A DNA stretch of 64,000 nucleotides from CAYPGJ01 sp964638515 (GCA_964638515.1 CAZWZL010000011.1:1-64000), one strand, 5' to 3'; shown: positions 47,621-57,211, counted from the stretch's first letter. Program-made: numbers and translations. Notes: generated by a model from the letters alone, not told the origin.

Positions 47621-48325
47621 TCACCGACGACCGCGCGCCCGAGGACGAGCCCCGGCCGCCGTCGACTCCGCCTCCGGCTCCACAGCCGCGTCGTACATCC
47701 CCTTGAACACCCACACCTTCACGCCGATGATCCCGTACGTCGTCAGCGACTCCGCCGTCCCGTAGTCCACGTGCGCCTGGAACGTGCTCAGCGGCAGCGA
47801 TCCCAGCCGGACGTCGAACGTGCGGCTCATCTCGGCCCCGCCCAGCCGGCCCGAGATCTGGATCTTCACGCCCTTCGCGCCGGCCTGCATCGCGCCCTGC
47901 GCACGCATGTTCACCACGCGACGGAACGATGAACGCTTCTTCATCTGCTCCGCCACGCCCTCGGCGATCAGCTTCGCCTCCAGGTCCGGCTGCTTGATCT
48001 CGATGATCGAGATCGAAACCTTCCGGCCCGTCATGTACTGCAGCTCTTCCGTCAGCCGCTCGACCTCCGCGCCCTTCGGCCCGATCACCAGGCCCGGACG
48101 CGCCGTCTTCACGACAACCTTCAGCTCCTCACGCGTGCGCTCGATGAGCACGTCCGACACCGCCGCGAACGGCGGCGTGCGGTTCAGCCGCTTGTCGAGG
48201 AACTCACGGATCTTGTAGTCCTCCACCAGCAGCTCGCCGAACAGCGCCTTCGGCGCGTACCACCGGCTCCGGTGCGCTTCCGTGATCCCCAGCCTCAGCC
48301 CGAACGGGTGCGTCTTCTGACCCAT
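47621..48325 (-). CDS. rpsC: 30S ribosomal protein S3
   Basis: Part of the mRNA entry tunnel. It has 234 residues, normal. Blocks: MGQKTHPFGLRLGITEAHRSRWYA, KH domain (VVKTARPGLVIGPKGAEVERL) and the C-terminal SGRLGGAEMSRTFDVRLGSLPLSTFQAHVDYG. The last 20 residues are an acidic then Arg/Ala-rich tail. It starts 3 bp after rplV. Confidence 0.98.
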   Translation of the reverse strand: MGQKTHPFGLRLGITEAHRSRWYAPKALFGELLVEDYKIREFLDKRLNRTPPFAAVSDVLIERTREELKVVVKTARPGLVIGPKGAEVERLTEELQYMTGRKVSISIIEIKQPDLEAKLIAEGVAEQMKKRSSFRRVVNMRAQGAMQAGAKGVKIQISGRLGGAEMSRTFDVRLGSLPLSTFQAHVDYGTAESLTTYGIIGVKVWVFKGMYDAAVEPEAESTAAGARPRARGRR

Positions 48326-48328
48326 CGA

Positions 48329-48871
48329 TTAACGCTCCTCCACGCCGACCACGATGTGGCTCATCCGCTTGAGAATCTGATGTGCGCGGCCCCGGTCCTT
48401 GGGCTGGAACCGCTTGATCAGCGGCCCGCCGTCCACACGCGACTCCGAAACCACCAACGCCCCCACGTCCGCCTCCGCACGCTCCGCGTCGGCGATCGCC
48501 GCCAGCAGCGTGTTGCGCACCGGGACCGCCGCGCGCTTGTTCGTGAACTGCAGCGCCGCCAGCGCCTTCTCCACCGGCATGCCCCGGATCATGTCCGACA
48601 CGAGCCGAGCCTTCCGCTCGCTCCCGCGCACCCAGCGCGACGAGCTCACGAACGCGCAGAACTCCGTCGGACGAGCGCCCACCTCGCGGGCGATCACGCC
48701 CACGTGCGCCGCCTTCACCCGCGGATGATTCCGGTTCACCAGCCAGTTCGACACCGCCGAACGCGCCGACGACTCGTTCATGCCGCCGCCTGAAAGCGCC
48801 GACGCCAGACGGTCCACCGTCGCGCCCGACGCTTCCATCCGCTTGCGGAGATTGTTCCCGTTGATCTTCAC
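48329..48871 (-). CDS. rplV: 50S ribosomal protein L22 with N-terminal HTH-like extension
   Basis: L22 lines the exit tunnel. The protein has 180 residues; L22 is normally about 110. Residues about 75-180 are ordinary L22 (FVSSSRWVRGSERKARLVSDMIRG, RNTLLAAIADAERAEADVG, IKRFQPKDRGRAHQILKRMSHI). The first 70 residues read like an XRE-type helix-turn-helix: LRKRMEASGATVDRLASAL, then SSARSAVSNWLVNRNHPRVK and GVIAREVGARPTEF. This matches the spacing of the LxxxLA...S..tIS.WE.G...P....l..iA layout. Translation starts at GTG 48871, 28 bp after rpsS; inner ATGs (codons 12 and 31) exist but would cut this domain. Codon use is uniform across both parts. Confidence 0.93.
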   Translation of the reverse strand: MKINGNNLRKRMEASGATVDRLASALSGGGMNESSARSAVSNWLVNRNHPRVKAAHVGVIAREVGARPTEFCAFVSSSRWVRGSERKARLVSDMIRGMPVEKALAALQFTNKRAAVPVRNTLLAAIADAERAEADVGALVVSESRVDGGPLIKRFQPKDRGRAHQILKRMSHIVVGVEER

Positions 48872-48899
48872 CGTTCAGCCCTCGAATCCGCGGCCCTCA

Positions 48900-49181
48900 T
48901 CAGGACGCCGCGATGCCTTCCTTCTTGTTCGTGTGCCCGCGGAACGTCCGCGTGTGGCTGAACTCGCCCAGCTTGTGCCCGACCATGTCCTCCGTGATGA
49001 ACACGTCCATGAACAGGCGCCCGTTGTGCACCTTGAACGTGTGCCCCACGAACTCCGGAACGATCGTGCAACGACGCGCCCACGTCTTCATGGGCTCGCG
49101 CTTGTTCTGCTGATTCAGCCTCTCCACGCGACGGAACAGGCTCTCGTCGACGTACGGCCCTTTTTTCAGCGATCTCGACAT
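48900..49181 (-). CDS. rpsS: 30S ribosomal protein S19
   Basis: A 30S head protein that complexes with S13. It has 93 residues, normal. Blocks: MSRSLKKGPYVDESLFRRVE, KTWARRCTIVPEFVGHTFKV and FITEDMVGHKLGEFSHTRTFRGH. It follows rplB after 33 bp. Confidence 0.98.
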   Translation of the reverse strand: MSRSLKKGPYVDESLFRRVERLNQQNKREPMKTWARRCTIVPEFVGHTFKVHNGRLFMDVFITEDMVGHKLGEFSHTRTFRGHTNKKEGIAAS

Positions 49182-49214
49182 CGTCGTGTCCTCGTGTCCT
49201 CGAATGCGAATGCG

Positions 49215-50069
49215 TTAGCGCAGCTGCCCGAACCGAACCGTCCGACGGCGCCGAATGATCAGATCTTCCGAATGCTGCTTCCGGTTTCTCGTCGAGCCGC
49301 CCTTGGCCAGCACGCCCGACGGGCCGCAAGGCGGACGATTGCCCTTCGACCGGCCCGACCCGCCCCCAAGCGGGTGCGCGTTGTGGCTCTTCGCCATGCC
49401 GCGCGTGATCGGCCGACGACCCAGGTGACGCGTCAGCCCGGCCTTGCCCAGCCGACGAAGCGCGTGGTCCGCGTTGCCGATCTGCCCCACCGTCGCGCGG
49501 CAATCCATGTGGATCTGCCGGATCTCGCCCGAGGGCAGCACCAGCGTCGCGTAGTTCCCTTCCTTGTTCGTCAGCTTCGCCGAAGACCCGGCCGAGCGGC
49601 ACATCTGCCCGCCCTTGCCCGGCGTCAGCTCCACGTTGTGCACGTCGAGGCCCGTCGGAATATGACGCACCGCCATGCACACGCCCACCTTCGGCTCGAT
49701 CTGGCTCGCCGAGGACATCACCTCGTCGCCCGTCTTGAGCCCCTTGGGCGCCAGGATGTACCGCTTCACGCCGTCCGTGTACTCGACCAGCGCGATGTGG
49801 CACGAACGGTTGGGGTCGTACTCGATGCCCACCACCCGACCCGCCACGTCGTCGCGATCGCGACGACGAAAGTCGATCTTCCGGTACATCCGCTTGTGAC
49901 CGCCGCCACGACCACGCACCGTGATCTTCCCGCTGTGATTCCGCCCGCCCGTCTTGGGCAGCGGCGTCAGCAGGCTCTTCTCCGGCGAGGTCTTCGTCAC
50001 CTCGGCGTGCAGATTCACCGACGCGTTTCGGCGTCCGGCGCTCGTCGGCTTGTAGATGCGAATCGCCAT
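49215..50069 (-). CDS. rplB: 50S ribosomal protein L2
   Basis: A highly conserved 50S core protein needed for subunit joining and peptidyl transfer. It has 284 residues, slightly above the usual 273. Blocks: IRIYKPTSAGRRNASVNLHAE, GGRNHSGKITVRGRGGGHKRMYR, GKGGQMCRSAGSSAKLTNKEG and ITRGMAKSHNAHPLGGGSGR (functional His in the last block). It follows rplW after 14 bp. Confidence 0.98.
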   Translation of the reverse strand: MAIRIYKPTSAGRRNASVNLHAEVTKTSPEKSLLTPLPKTGGRNHSGKITVRGRGGGHKRMYRKIDFRRRDRDDVAGRVVGIEYDPNRSCHIALVEYTDGVKRYILAPKGLKTGDEVMSSASQIEPKVGVCMAVRHIPTGLDVHNVELTPGKGGQMCRSAGSSAKLTNKEGNYATLVLPSGEIRQIHMDCRATVGQIGNADHALRRLGKAGLTRHLGRRPITRGMAKSHNAHPLGGGSGRSKGNRPPCGPSGVLAKGGSTRNRKQHSEDLIIRRRRTVRFGQLR

Positions 50070-50083
50070 GACTTCACCTGTCC

Positions 50084-50359
50084 TTAGAACAGCTCGATCG
50101 CGTCGCCCTCGCGGAGCGTCACGATCGCCTTCTTCGAAATCTTGCCCTCAACCACGCCCCACTTCGTCCGACGGTTGCTGCCGCGACGCGTCACCGTGTT
50201 CACACCCGTGACCTTCACGCGGTACAGCTCCTCCACCGCGGCCTTGATCTGGTCCTTCCGCGCAAGCCGGTCGACCTCGAACAGATACTTGTTCTGCTCG
50301 GATTGCTTCGTGCCCTTCTCCGTCAGGATCGGGTGCTTGACGATGTCGATCGCGTGCAT
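50084..50359 (-). CDS. rplW: 50S ribosomal protein L23
   Basis: A tunnel-exit protein and docking site for trigger factor and SRP. It has 91 residues. Blocks: HAIDIVKHPILTEKGTKQSEQNKYLFEVDRLARK and VKVTGVNTVTRRGSNRRTKWG. The ATG at 50359 overlaps the rplD stop by one base (TGATG), indicating coupling. Confidence 0.97.
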   Translation of the reverse strand: MHAIDIVKHPILTEKGTKQSEQNKYLFEVDRLARKDQIKAAVEELYRVKVTGVNTVTRRGSNRRTKWGVVEGKISKKAIVTLREGDAIELF

Positions 50360-51045
50360 CACGCCGCCTCCTTCGACGAACCGGACCGCGTGATGTGCTT
50401 CGCGTCCTTGCCCGTCCGCGCGCTCGCCCCGTTCAGCCACGCCTCCAGGTCGGACTTCGAGATCACCACGAAACGGTGATTCAGCATCTCAAAGCACGTC
50501 ATCTCCCGCGACGACACCGTCGACACCTCCGGGAGATTCGCCGCCCCGAGCCTCAGATTCTCGTTCCCCTCGCTCAGCACCATCAGGCAGGTGCGATCCA
50601 CCCCGACCGCCCCCAGCATCTCTCGAACGTCCTTGGTCCGGGGAGCCCCGAACGAAAGATCGTCGATCACCTTCACCTCTTGATCAATCAACTTGGCCAG
50701 CAACGCGTTGCGATTGGCCTGCCGACGCATCTTCATCGGCATGTCCAATCGGTAGTCCTCGCGAGACTTCGACTTCGCGAACGCGTGCCCGCCGCCCTTG
50801 CGGTTCGGCACCCGCGCCGGTCCGACGCGAGCGTTGCCCGTGCCCTTCTGCCGGTACAGCTTGCGCGTCGAGCCCTCGACCATCCCGCGGCTCTTCGTCC
50901 GGGACGACCCCTGACGACGGTTCGCGTGGTACCGCACGTACGCCTGCTTGATCAGCGCCGGATTGACTTCGCCGCCCAGCGTGGCTTCGTCGATCGTCAA
51001 GACGCCGACGCTCTTACCTTGCTTGTTCAGAACCGGGACTTCCAT
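50359..51045 (-). CDS. rplD: 50S ribosomal protein L4
   Basis: An exit-tunnel protein; in E. coli it also represses the S10 operon through its leader. It has 228 residues, normal. Blocks: MEVPVLNKQGKSVGVLTIDEA, the tunnel loop (RRQGSSRTKSRGMVEGSTRKLYRQKGTGNARVG) and NRKGGGHAFAKSKSREDYRL. The ATG at 51045 begins the family N-terminus; the open frame upstream (to 51159) has no similarity. A gap of 189 bp to rplC is the largest inside the S10 part. Confidence 0.97.
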   Translation of the reverse strand: MEVPVLNKQGKSVGVLTIDEATLGGEVNPALIKQAYVRYHANRRQGSSRTKSRGMVEGSTRKLYRQKGTGNARVGPARVPNRKGGGHAFAKSKSREDYRLDMPMKMRRQANRNALLAKLIDQEVKVIDDLSFGAPRTKDVREMLGAVGVDRTCLMVLSEGNENLRLGAANLPEVSTVSSREMTCFEMLNHRFVVISKSDLEAWLNGASARTGKDAKHITRSGSSKEAA

Positions 51046-51234
51046 CGCCGTTCTCGCTCGTTCAGGCCCCAACTCACTCGGATCCGCGTCGATCGCGAAT
51101 CTCCTCGCAGCGTCTGACAACCGATCTGTCTCCGCCCGGCGGTTTCCTTCCGGACCCACCGGGCCGCCCGACGGAGCCGTTCAGCCGCTCCGCCGCGCGA
51201 TCCTCTGCTACCTACACCAAACTCACTCGCCGAC

Positions 51235-51927
<693 letters not shown>

Positions 51928-51946
51928 CGGTCTACCGCTCTCTCAC

Positions 51947-52255
51947 TTACGCCTTGATCTTCACGAACACGCCCGCCGGCACGACCAATCGATTCAGCGC
52001 CTCCACCGTCCGTGCGTTCGGCTCGGTGATGTCGATGATCCGCTTGTGCGTCCGAATCTCGAACTGCTCGCGGCTCTTCTTGTCAATGTGCGGCCCACGA
52101 AGCACCGTGTACCGCTCGATCCGCGTCGGCAGCGGCACAGGGCCCGCAACCTTCGCGTTCGTGCGCTTGGCGTGATCCACGATCTCACGCGCGGACACGT
52201 CCAACGCAAGGTGGTCGTACGCCTCCATCCGGATCCTGATCTTGCCGCCCGTCAT
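51947..52255 (-). CDS. rpsJ: 30S ribosomal protein S10
   Basis: A 30S head protein that also takes part in transcription antitermination with NusB. It has 102 residues, normal. Blocks: KIRIRMEAYDHLALDVSAREIVDHAKRT, GPVPLPTRIERYTVLRGPHIDKKSREQFE and THKRIIDITEPNARTVEALNRL. It is the first gene of the cluster, behind a leader of about 215 nt from the promoter at 52476-52503. tuf, fusA, rpsG and rpsL are not upstream. Confidence 0.98.
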   Translation of the reverse strand: MTGGKIRIRMEAYDHLALDVSAREIVDHAKRTNAKVAGPVPLPTRIERYTVLRGPHIDKKSREQFEIRTHKRIIDITEPNARTVEALNRLVVPAGVFVKIKA

Positions 52256-52475
52256 GCCTAGCGCTTCCGATCCTTCAGCCGGCCGTCCGACCTTTGCCAC
52301 TCGCCACGCGTTCGAACGCCGAACGACGGGCTCTATCCTGCTCTCTCTCGCCCCGGCGCGAACGCCCCGGAAACGCCGCACTCGATCCCCGCTGGAGACG
52401 CCGAAAGCCCGAAGCCTTGCTTCAACCGCTTGGCCTGGATGCCCCGACGCCCTACTGACGCGAATCGAGCCCACC

Positions 52476-52503
52476 AGCGTACGAACCCCGTTTGGATTGT
52501 CAA
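52476..52503 (-). promoter_or_regulatory. Putative S10 operon promoter
   Basis: On the minus strand a consensus TTGACA (52498-52503) and TACGCT (52476-52481) are separated by 16 bp. The predicted leader (about 52256-52470) could hold translational control as in other S10 operons, but I see no clear L4 site. Confidence 0.6.
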
Positions 52504-52544
52504 GCGATCAGCGCCCTCCCCATCCCGCTCAAGCCCCCCACGAA

Positions 52545-52550
52545 TATCAT
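52545..52550 (+). promoter_or_regulatory. -10-like box that decides the start of the secreted protein gene
   Basis: TATCAT ends 7 bp before the ATG at 52558, the same layout as other leaderless genes here. It overlaps the first in-frame ATG (52549), which argues that 52558 is the real start. Confidence 0.5.
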
Positions 52551-52557
52551 GCGCAAC

Positions 52558-53997
52558 ATGCCCACCCTCAGCCGAATCATCGCCGCCATCCTCCTCGCGC
52601 TCCTTCCCCACTCCGCTCCCGCCGCCGACACCCCCCCACCCCCACCCACCCTCACCCAGGATCCCGTGCAGTTCGAGACGCTCGGGCTCTCGGCCCACCT
52701 CCCCGAGGGCGCCATCGTCGAGACCGCTTCTCTGGGCTCCTCACGCCAGTCCGTGCTCATCCGCGACCCTCAAAACGCCTGGCGCATCGAGATTTCCGAG
52801 CGAACCGTCACCGGCGGTCCCACCCCGCCCGCCAAGTTCGCCAACGACCTCCTGCGGGAAATCCACGCCGCGTGGCCTCGCTTCGAGCGGCCGGAAACAG
52901 GGGATAACTCCAGGCCCCTCCCGCCCCCCGTCAAGGTGCTCGAACAGACCGACACGCTCATGCTCTCCGGACGGGCCTGCTCCCGCTTCTACGTGCTGAC
53001 GCCGTCGCCAAATTCCGACGCCGTGCTGGCCACCGGCGTGACCGTCATCCCCGTCGAGCCGACCCGGTTCTCCATCGTGACCGTGTCCTGCCTCGAATCA
53101 GAACTCGCGCACGCGAAACTCGTCTACGAAACCGTCGTCGCATCCGCGAAGTGGCGCGACCCGGCCGAGGCGCTCGCCGAACGATCCGCCGCCGTGCTCG
53201 CCGGAGCGAAGTTCATCGAGGCGCTCTCCCCGGCGAACTACCGCGCGGCCCTGCACGACGCGCCCCAGTACTACCGCATCTACCGCCCCTCCCCTTCCGG
53301 AGCCCGCAGCGACGACACCGAACTCGCGTACCAGATGGTTGAAATCCGCGAGGGCGTTCGCGCCGAACTCAGCCCGCGCAAGCCGCGCTCCGATTGGACG
53401 CCCTCCGACCGCGACCCCGGCTTCGTCGTTCGGGTCGTTGCGCGCTACGTGCAGGGCGCTTCCGTATCCGACCTCGAGTCCACCTTCTTTGCAACCCTCC
53501 GCGATGACGCCACCGACGAAGAATCCTGGACCTCGCGCCTCCGAGTCCGCACCGGCACGGAATCCACATCGTGGTCTCAAACCGGCGCGCGCGTCGGAAA
53601 CCGGCTCTCCGTTCGGACCGAGTCCTCGCAAGGCGCCCCCACCGAGCAATCCTGGATAGTCCCCGAACAGGGATACCTCACACAGGTGCAGGCGTACCTG
53701 CTCCCACGCCTGCTCGCCCAATCCGCCTCCCCCATCTCGCTCGGCTTTTACGCGTACAACCCCGCCACAAGCGACCTCTCCCTCCGACGCGACTCGCTCG
53801 AGCCCGCGCTCTCCGCCGACACCGGATGGACCCTCCGCACCCGCTTGACCGAGGGCGGCGCCGAACGCACGGCCACGCTCTCGCGCGACGGCGAATTGCT
53901 CCGCCTCGAAACCACGGACGGCGCCGTCATGGAGCCCATCGACGCGCAGGCGCTCAACCGACTTTGGAAGTCGAAGGGCCTCCCAACGTCAAACTGA
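52558..53997 (+). CDS. Secreted protein of unknown function
   Basis: A 479-residue exported protein. A signal peptide covers about residues 1-22 (MPTLSRIIAAILLALLPHSAPA, then ADT). The mature protein begins with a Pro-run and has mixed beta/alpha character; the N-terminal part (FETLGLSAHLPEGAIVE, QSVLIRDPQNAWRIEISER) recalls domains predicted to bind ligands at the cell surface. No catalytic motif is recognised. The start at 52558 is preferred to the ATG at 52549, three codons earlier, because a -10-like box overlaps the latter. It is divergent from the S10 operon and ends 24 bp from a convergent lipoprotein gene. Confidence 0.8.
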   Translation: MPTLSRIIAAILLALLPHSAPAADTPPPPPTLTQDPVQFETLGLSAHLPEGAIVETASLGSSRQSVLIRDPQNAWRIEISERTVTGGPTPPAKFANDLLREIHAAWPRFERPETGDNSRPLPPPVKVLEQTDTLMLSGRACSRFYVLTPSPNSDAVLATGVTVIPVEPTRFSIVTVSCLESELAHAKLVYETVVASAKWRDPAEALAERSAAVLAGAKFIEALSPANYRAALHDAPQYYRIYRPSPSGARSDDTELAYQMVEIREGVRAELSPRKPRSDWTPSDRDPGFVVRVVARYVQGASVSDLESTFFATLRDDATDEESWTSRLRVRTGTESTSWSQTGARVGNRLSVRTESSQGAPTEQSWIVPEQGYLTQVQAYLLPRLLAQSASPISLGFYAYNPATSDLSLRRDSLEPALSADTGWTLRTRLTEGGAERTATLSRDGELLRLETTDGAVMEPIDAQALNRLWKSKGLPTSN

Positions 53998-54020
53998 ACC
54001 CATCGACGCCGCCGGAACTC

Positions 54021-55433
54021 TCACGCACCCGAAGGCGCTTCACCGGTCTCGCCCGGCGCGCCGTTCTCCGAATCCCCCGGCGTCATCTCCGGATCGGGCT
54101 CCGGCTCCGACACGGGCTCGGGCACACGAGCGCTGGGCAACAACGCCAGCAGCTTGTCCACGCGCTCCGCCAGATCACCCCGGGCGCCGGCGCTCTGCAG
54201 CGAGCGCCGTGCACTCTCGAACGCCTCCCCTGCGGACGCCTGAGCCCTCGACGACTCCTCGCGCACACTCAACAGCGCCGCCTCGACCTCGCCGCGCTGC
54301 GCCAACGCGGGCTCCAATTCCATGATCCAGGCAAGCGCCAGCCCGTAAGTCTCGAGCGCCCTCGCCCGCGTCACTTCGAGCGCTCCCAGCGACTGCTCAA
54401 GCCCCGCCATCGCGATCTGAGCCGTCGTCCGATGCTCCGACACACCCCCAACCCCCGTCGCGCGCTTCGCCGAACCGATCGCCTGCCGGTACCCCTGCGC
54501 GGCGCTCTCGAACGACCGGGCAAACTCCTCGCCCCGCAGCCGCTCGAGGCCGGCGAGAACTCCCGACAACTGCGCCGCCGCGGCATCCGCGCCCCGAGCC
54601 GCCGACGCCGATTGCTCCTCTCTCGCAGTCTTGCGAGCATCGATCTCCTTGGCCGCCGTGGCCAGCAGCGATTTCTGCGTGGACAGACGCTCGATCTCCA
54701 GCCCGGCCACCGTGATGAGCGGACCGACCTGCCCGCCCATCGCCCGAGTCTCCGCCGCCTCCTTCTCCAACGCGTCGGCCTGACGCGATATCAGCCGGGC
54801 TCGCTCCAGCCACGGCGCGCGAGACGACGCCGCCATCCCGGCCGCCTCGGACCGGACCTGCGACTCCTCCTCCCGCAATGCCCGCGCTCGCCCCAGCAAC
54901 CCCTCCGCCCGTGTCTCCAAGCCCGCCAACTCGCCCTCGCGCCGACGCTTCTCCTGCATCGCTGACGCCAACTCCCCCTCTATCGACTTGGCCTGCTCCT
55001 CCAACGCCCGCGTGTCCGCGCCAACGTCGAACGAACCCAGCGCCGCAGAAAGCGATGCCTGCGACGCATACAAGCCTCCCGCGGCCCGCAACTCACGCAC
55101 CCCGAAGCCCATCCGCGCCGCCGCCGCCGTGGCCTGCTCCGCATCGAGCTGCGCCAACCCGGCCTGCGCTTCGCTCAGCAACGTCAACGCGGCAACCTGC
55201 TCGCCGCCGGACAGCCCGTCCGCAGCGCCGCGAAGATCCGCCACAATCTTCTGCTGCGTTGCTCGACGCGTCTCCGTCGGCGCCGGCGTCACGCCGCTGT
55301 GCAACACCGCCATGGCCTTGCGCGAGTCTCGGTGCGCACGCTCGGAAGGACTCGGGCCCCCGCATCCCACCAGTGACCCGCCCGCCAACCCGCTCAACAC
55401 CGCCAACCCGACCATCCCAAACCGATGCTTCAT
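54021..55433 (-). CDS. Coiled-coil lipoprotein
   Basis: A 470-residue protein with a lipoprotein signal (MKHRFGMVGLAVLSGLAGGS followed by LVGC, lipidated Cys24). The mature part is almost wholly predicted alpha-helical and rich in Ala, Glu, Arg and Leu, with long heptad stretches (EEQAKSIEGELASAMQEKRR, LISRQADALEKEAAETRAM). The C-terminal 35 residues are acidic and Pro-rich (PEPVSEPEPDPEMTPGDSEN). No family recognised; a periplasmic scaffold or envelope spacer is plausible. AAGGA precedes the ATG by 8 bp. Confidence 0.82.
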   Translation of the reverse strand: MKHRFGMVGLAVLSGLAGGSLVGCGGPSPSERAHRDSRKAMAVLHSGVTPAPTETRRATQQKIVADLRGAADGLSGGEQVAALTLLSEAQAGLAQLDAEQATAAAARMGFGVRELRAAGGLYASQASLSAALGSFDVGADTRALEEQAKSIEGELASAMQEKRRREGELAGLETRAEGLLGRARALREEESQVRSEAAGMAASSRAPWLERARLISRQADALEKEAAETRAMGGQVGPLITVAGLEIERLSTQKSLLATAAKEIDARKTAREEQSASAARGADAAAAQLSGVLAGLERLRGEEFARSFESAAQGYRQAIGSAKRATGVGGVSEHRTTAQIAMAGLEQSLGALEVTRARALETYGLALAWIMELEPALAQRGEVEAALLSVREESSRAQASAGEAFESARRSLQSAGARGDLAERVDKLLALLPSARVPEPVSEPEPDPEMTPGDSENGAPGETGEAPSGA

Positions 55434-55565
55434 CCGCGCTGTCCTTCCGTCTGCGTTGATGCTCCGACCCCACCCCTACGCACACTTCCCGCCCGCGGTG
55501 GCGCCGGATCCGAATCACGGCCTCCGAAGCCCCAGCCCGGCAGTGGCGCGGAGTGTACCAACGCC

Positions 55566-56780
55566 CTATCGCTCCACTCCCGGCTCCGGCGCAGGACTCC
55601 CCGCCTCCGGAGCCCTCCCCTTCGGCGGAAACTCGATCGGAATCTCGGGACGAGGCCGATACAACCCTCGAATCCACTCCACCCCCTCGAGAAACCGACG
55701 GTCCCCCATCGTCCGGAATACGGGAGACCAGCCGGGCACTTCCGGGTGCGGCGTCAACGACTCATTCCGGAGCAACCCCAGCTGCAGCAGAGGCGATCGC
55801 TCCGGCTCGTCGTAATTGATGAGCCCACCCCCGCTCTTCATCACATGCCGCTGCACGAGCAGGAAGTTCGTCGCGAACGATCGCTCGTGCGTCGGACGCC
55901 TCCACGCCAGCCTGAATTCCCCGGCATTCTCCCCGCCGTGACACGCCGTGGCCGCGCACGACGTGGCCAGCCACGCCCGATTGACGTTGTCCCGGAACTG
56001 CTGCAGCGACCGGGGCTGGCCCTCAACCCGGACCTCCCCATACAGCTCGCGCGCCTGCACCCGGAACATCACGTCAAGCACCCGCGTCGCCGGCAACCGA
56101 AGAAACTCCTCCCGACCCTCCCGCGTCGTTGGGATCAACGGACTATCCGCGTACTCCCGAAGCAGCCGCTCCACAGTCGCGCGATCCACGACGAACTTCG
56201 GAGGCTGCTCCAGATCGATCTCGTACACCTTCTGCAGGTTCACCTGCTGATCGGTCAGCAGCGGAATCTCCGTTGACGCCGCTCGCCCCGACCCGCCCCC
56301 ACCGGGCCTCCCCTGCTCCTCCCGCGCATCCCTCGCCTTATCTCGCAGCTCGACCTGCCGCAGAACCTCCTCTCGAATCCGCGCTCCCTCCACGTCCGAC
56401 GGGTCCAGCCGCAGCACGTGGTCCACCTCCGACAACGCCTCGTCGAGCAGCCCGTTGCCCCGCAGCCAGTCCGCCAGCTCCAGCAACCGCGTCCCGTCCG
56501 CGTCGTCGATCAGCGAACGCATCTCGCGATACCGGTCCATCAGCGGACGCTGCGCCACGACCCGCTCCACATCCCCGACGTCGATCCGAAGATCCACCCC
56601 CGCGATCCGCACCACAAACCGCCCCTCCACCACGCGAACCATCTCCCCCGTCAGCCGAGTCCCGTCCTTGAGCATCACCACCACCGGCGTCCCGGCCGCC
56701 GGGGGCGCATCCCCCGCCCGCACGACCCCCATCGCGCTCGTCACCAGCATCACCAACGCAATTGCAAACAGGCGGCTCAT
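55566..56780 (-). CDS. Exported protein with a CX4CH motif
   Basis: A 404-residue exported protein of unknown function. A signal peptide covers about residues 1-22 (MSRLFAIALVMLVTSAMGVV, cleavage near RAG). An SH3/Sm-like stretch follows (VVVMLKDGTRLTGEMVRVVEGRF), then a TPR-like helical part and, near residue 290, SCAATACHGGENAG, a Cys-x4-Cys-His pattern set in the sequence context of planctomycete c-type cytochromes (CHGGENAGEFRLA). Downstream His residues (HERS, RHVMKSGGG) could be axial ligands. It follows cheY by 62 bp on the same strand, so it could be at the end of the chemotaxis transcript, perhaps by chance. Confidence 0.8.
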   Translation of the reverse strand: MSRLFAIALVMLVTSAMGVVRAGDAPPAAGTPVVVMLKDGTRLTGEMVRVVEGRFVVRIAGVDLRIDVGDVERVVAQRPLMDRYREMRSLIDDADGTRLLELADWLRGNGLLDEALSEVDHVLRLDPSDVEGARIREEVLRQVELRDKARDAREEQGRPGGGGSGRAASTEIPLLTDQQVNLQKVYEIDLEQPPKFVVDRATVERLLREYADSPLIPTTREGREEFLRLPATRVLDVMFRVQARELYGEVRVEGQPRSLQQFRDNVNRAWLATSCAATACHGGENAGEFRLAWRRPTHERSFATNFLLVQRHVMKSGGGLINYDEPERSPLLQLGLLRNESLTPHPEVPGWSPVFRTMGDRRFLEGVEWIRGLYRPRPEIPIEFPPKGRAPEAGSPAPEPGVER

Positions 56781-56842
56781 GGCCGCCCATTCAATCACAC
56801 CTCACCGGCCCCCGTCCACTCGACGAGGAAAATCCCCGGCCC

Positions 56843-57211
56843 CTACGCCGCCTTCTTGCCGAGCGTCTCGCCGATCCGCTGGCTCAGGAGGTCCGGCGTG
56901 AACGGCTTCACGACGTAGTTGTTCACGCCCGCCTTGATCGCCTCGATCACGCGCGAACGCTCCGCCTCCGTCGTCACCATGATCACCGGCGTCGCCTTGT
57001 CCTTCTCGCGGAACACCTTCACGAACGACAGCCCGTCCATGTTCGGCATGTTCCAGTCAACCAGCAGCAACTCAGGCACGAACGATTCGAGCTTCTTGAG
57101 CGCGTCATGGCCGTCGCACGCCTCCTCGATCACATGATCGCCAAGCTGCGTCAGCACAGACCGCTGAATGTTCCGCATCGTCTTCGAGTCATCCACCAAC
57201 AGGATCTTCAT
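56843..57211 (-). CDS. cheY: CheY-type single-domain response regulator
   Basis: A 122-residue receiver domain, the diffusible output of chemotaxis signalling. Acidic pocket Asp7/Asp8, phospho-acceptor Asp52 (LLLVDWNMPNMDG), the switch Thr in MVTTEAERS and Lys104-type residue in YVVKPF are all present. No output domain. It follows cheX in the operon, with AAGGA 9 bp before the ATG. Confidence 0.95.
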   Translation of the reverse strand: MKILLVDDSKTMRNIQRSVLTQLGDHVIEEACDGHDALKKLESFVPELLLVDWNMPNMDGLSFVKVFREKDKATPVIMVTTEAERSRVIEAIKAGVNNYVVKPFTPDLLSQRIGETLGKKAA

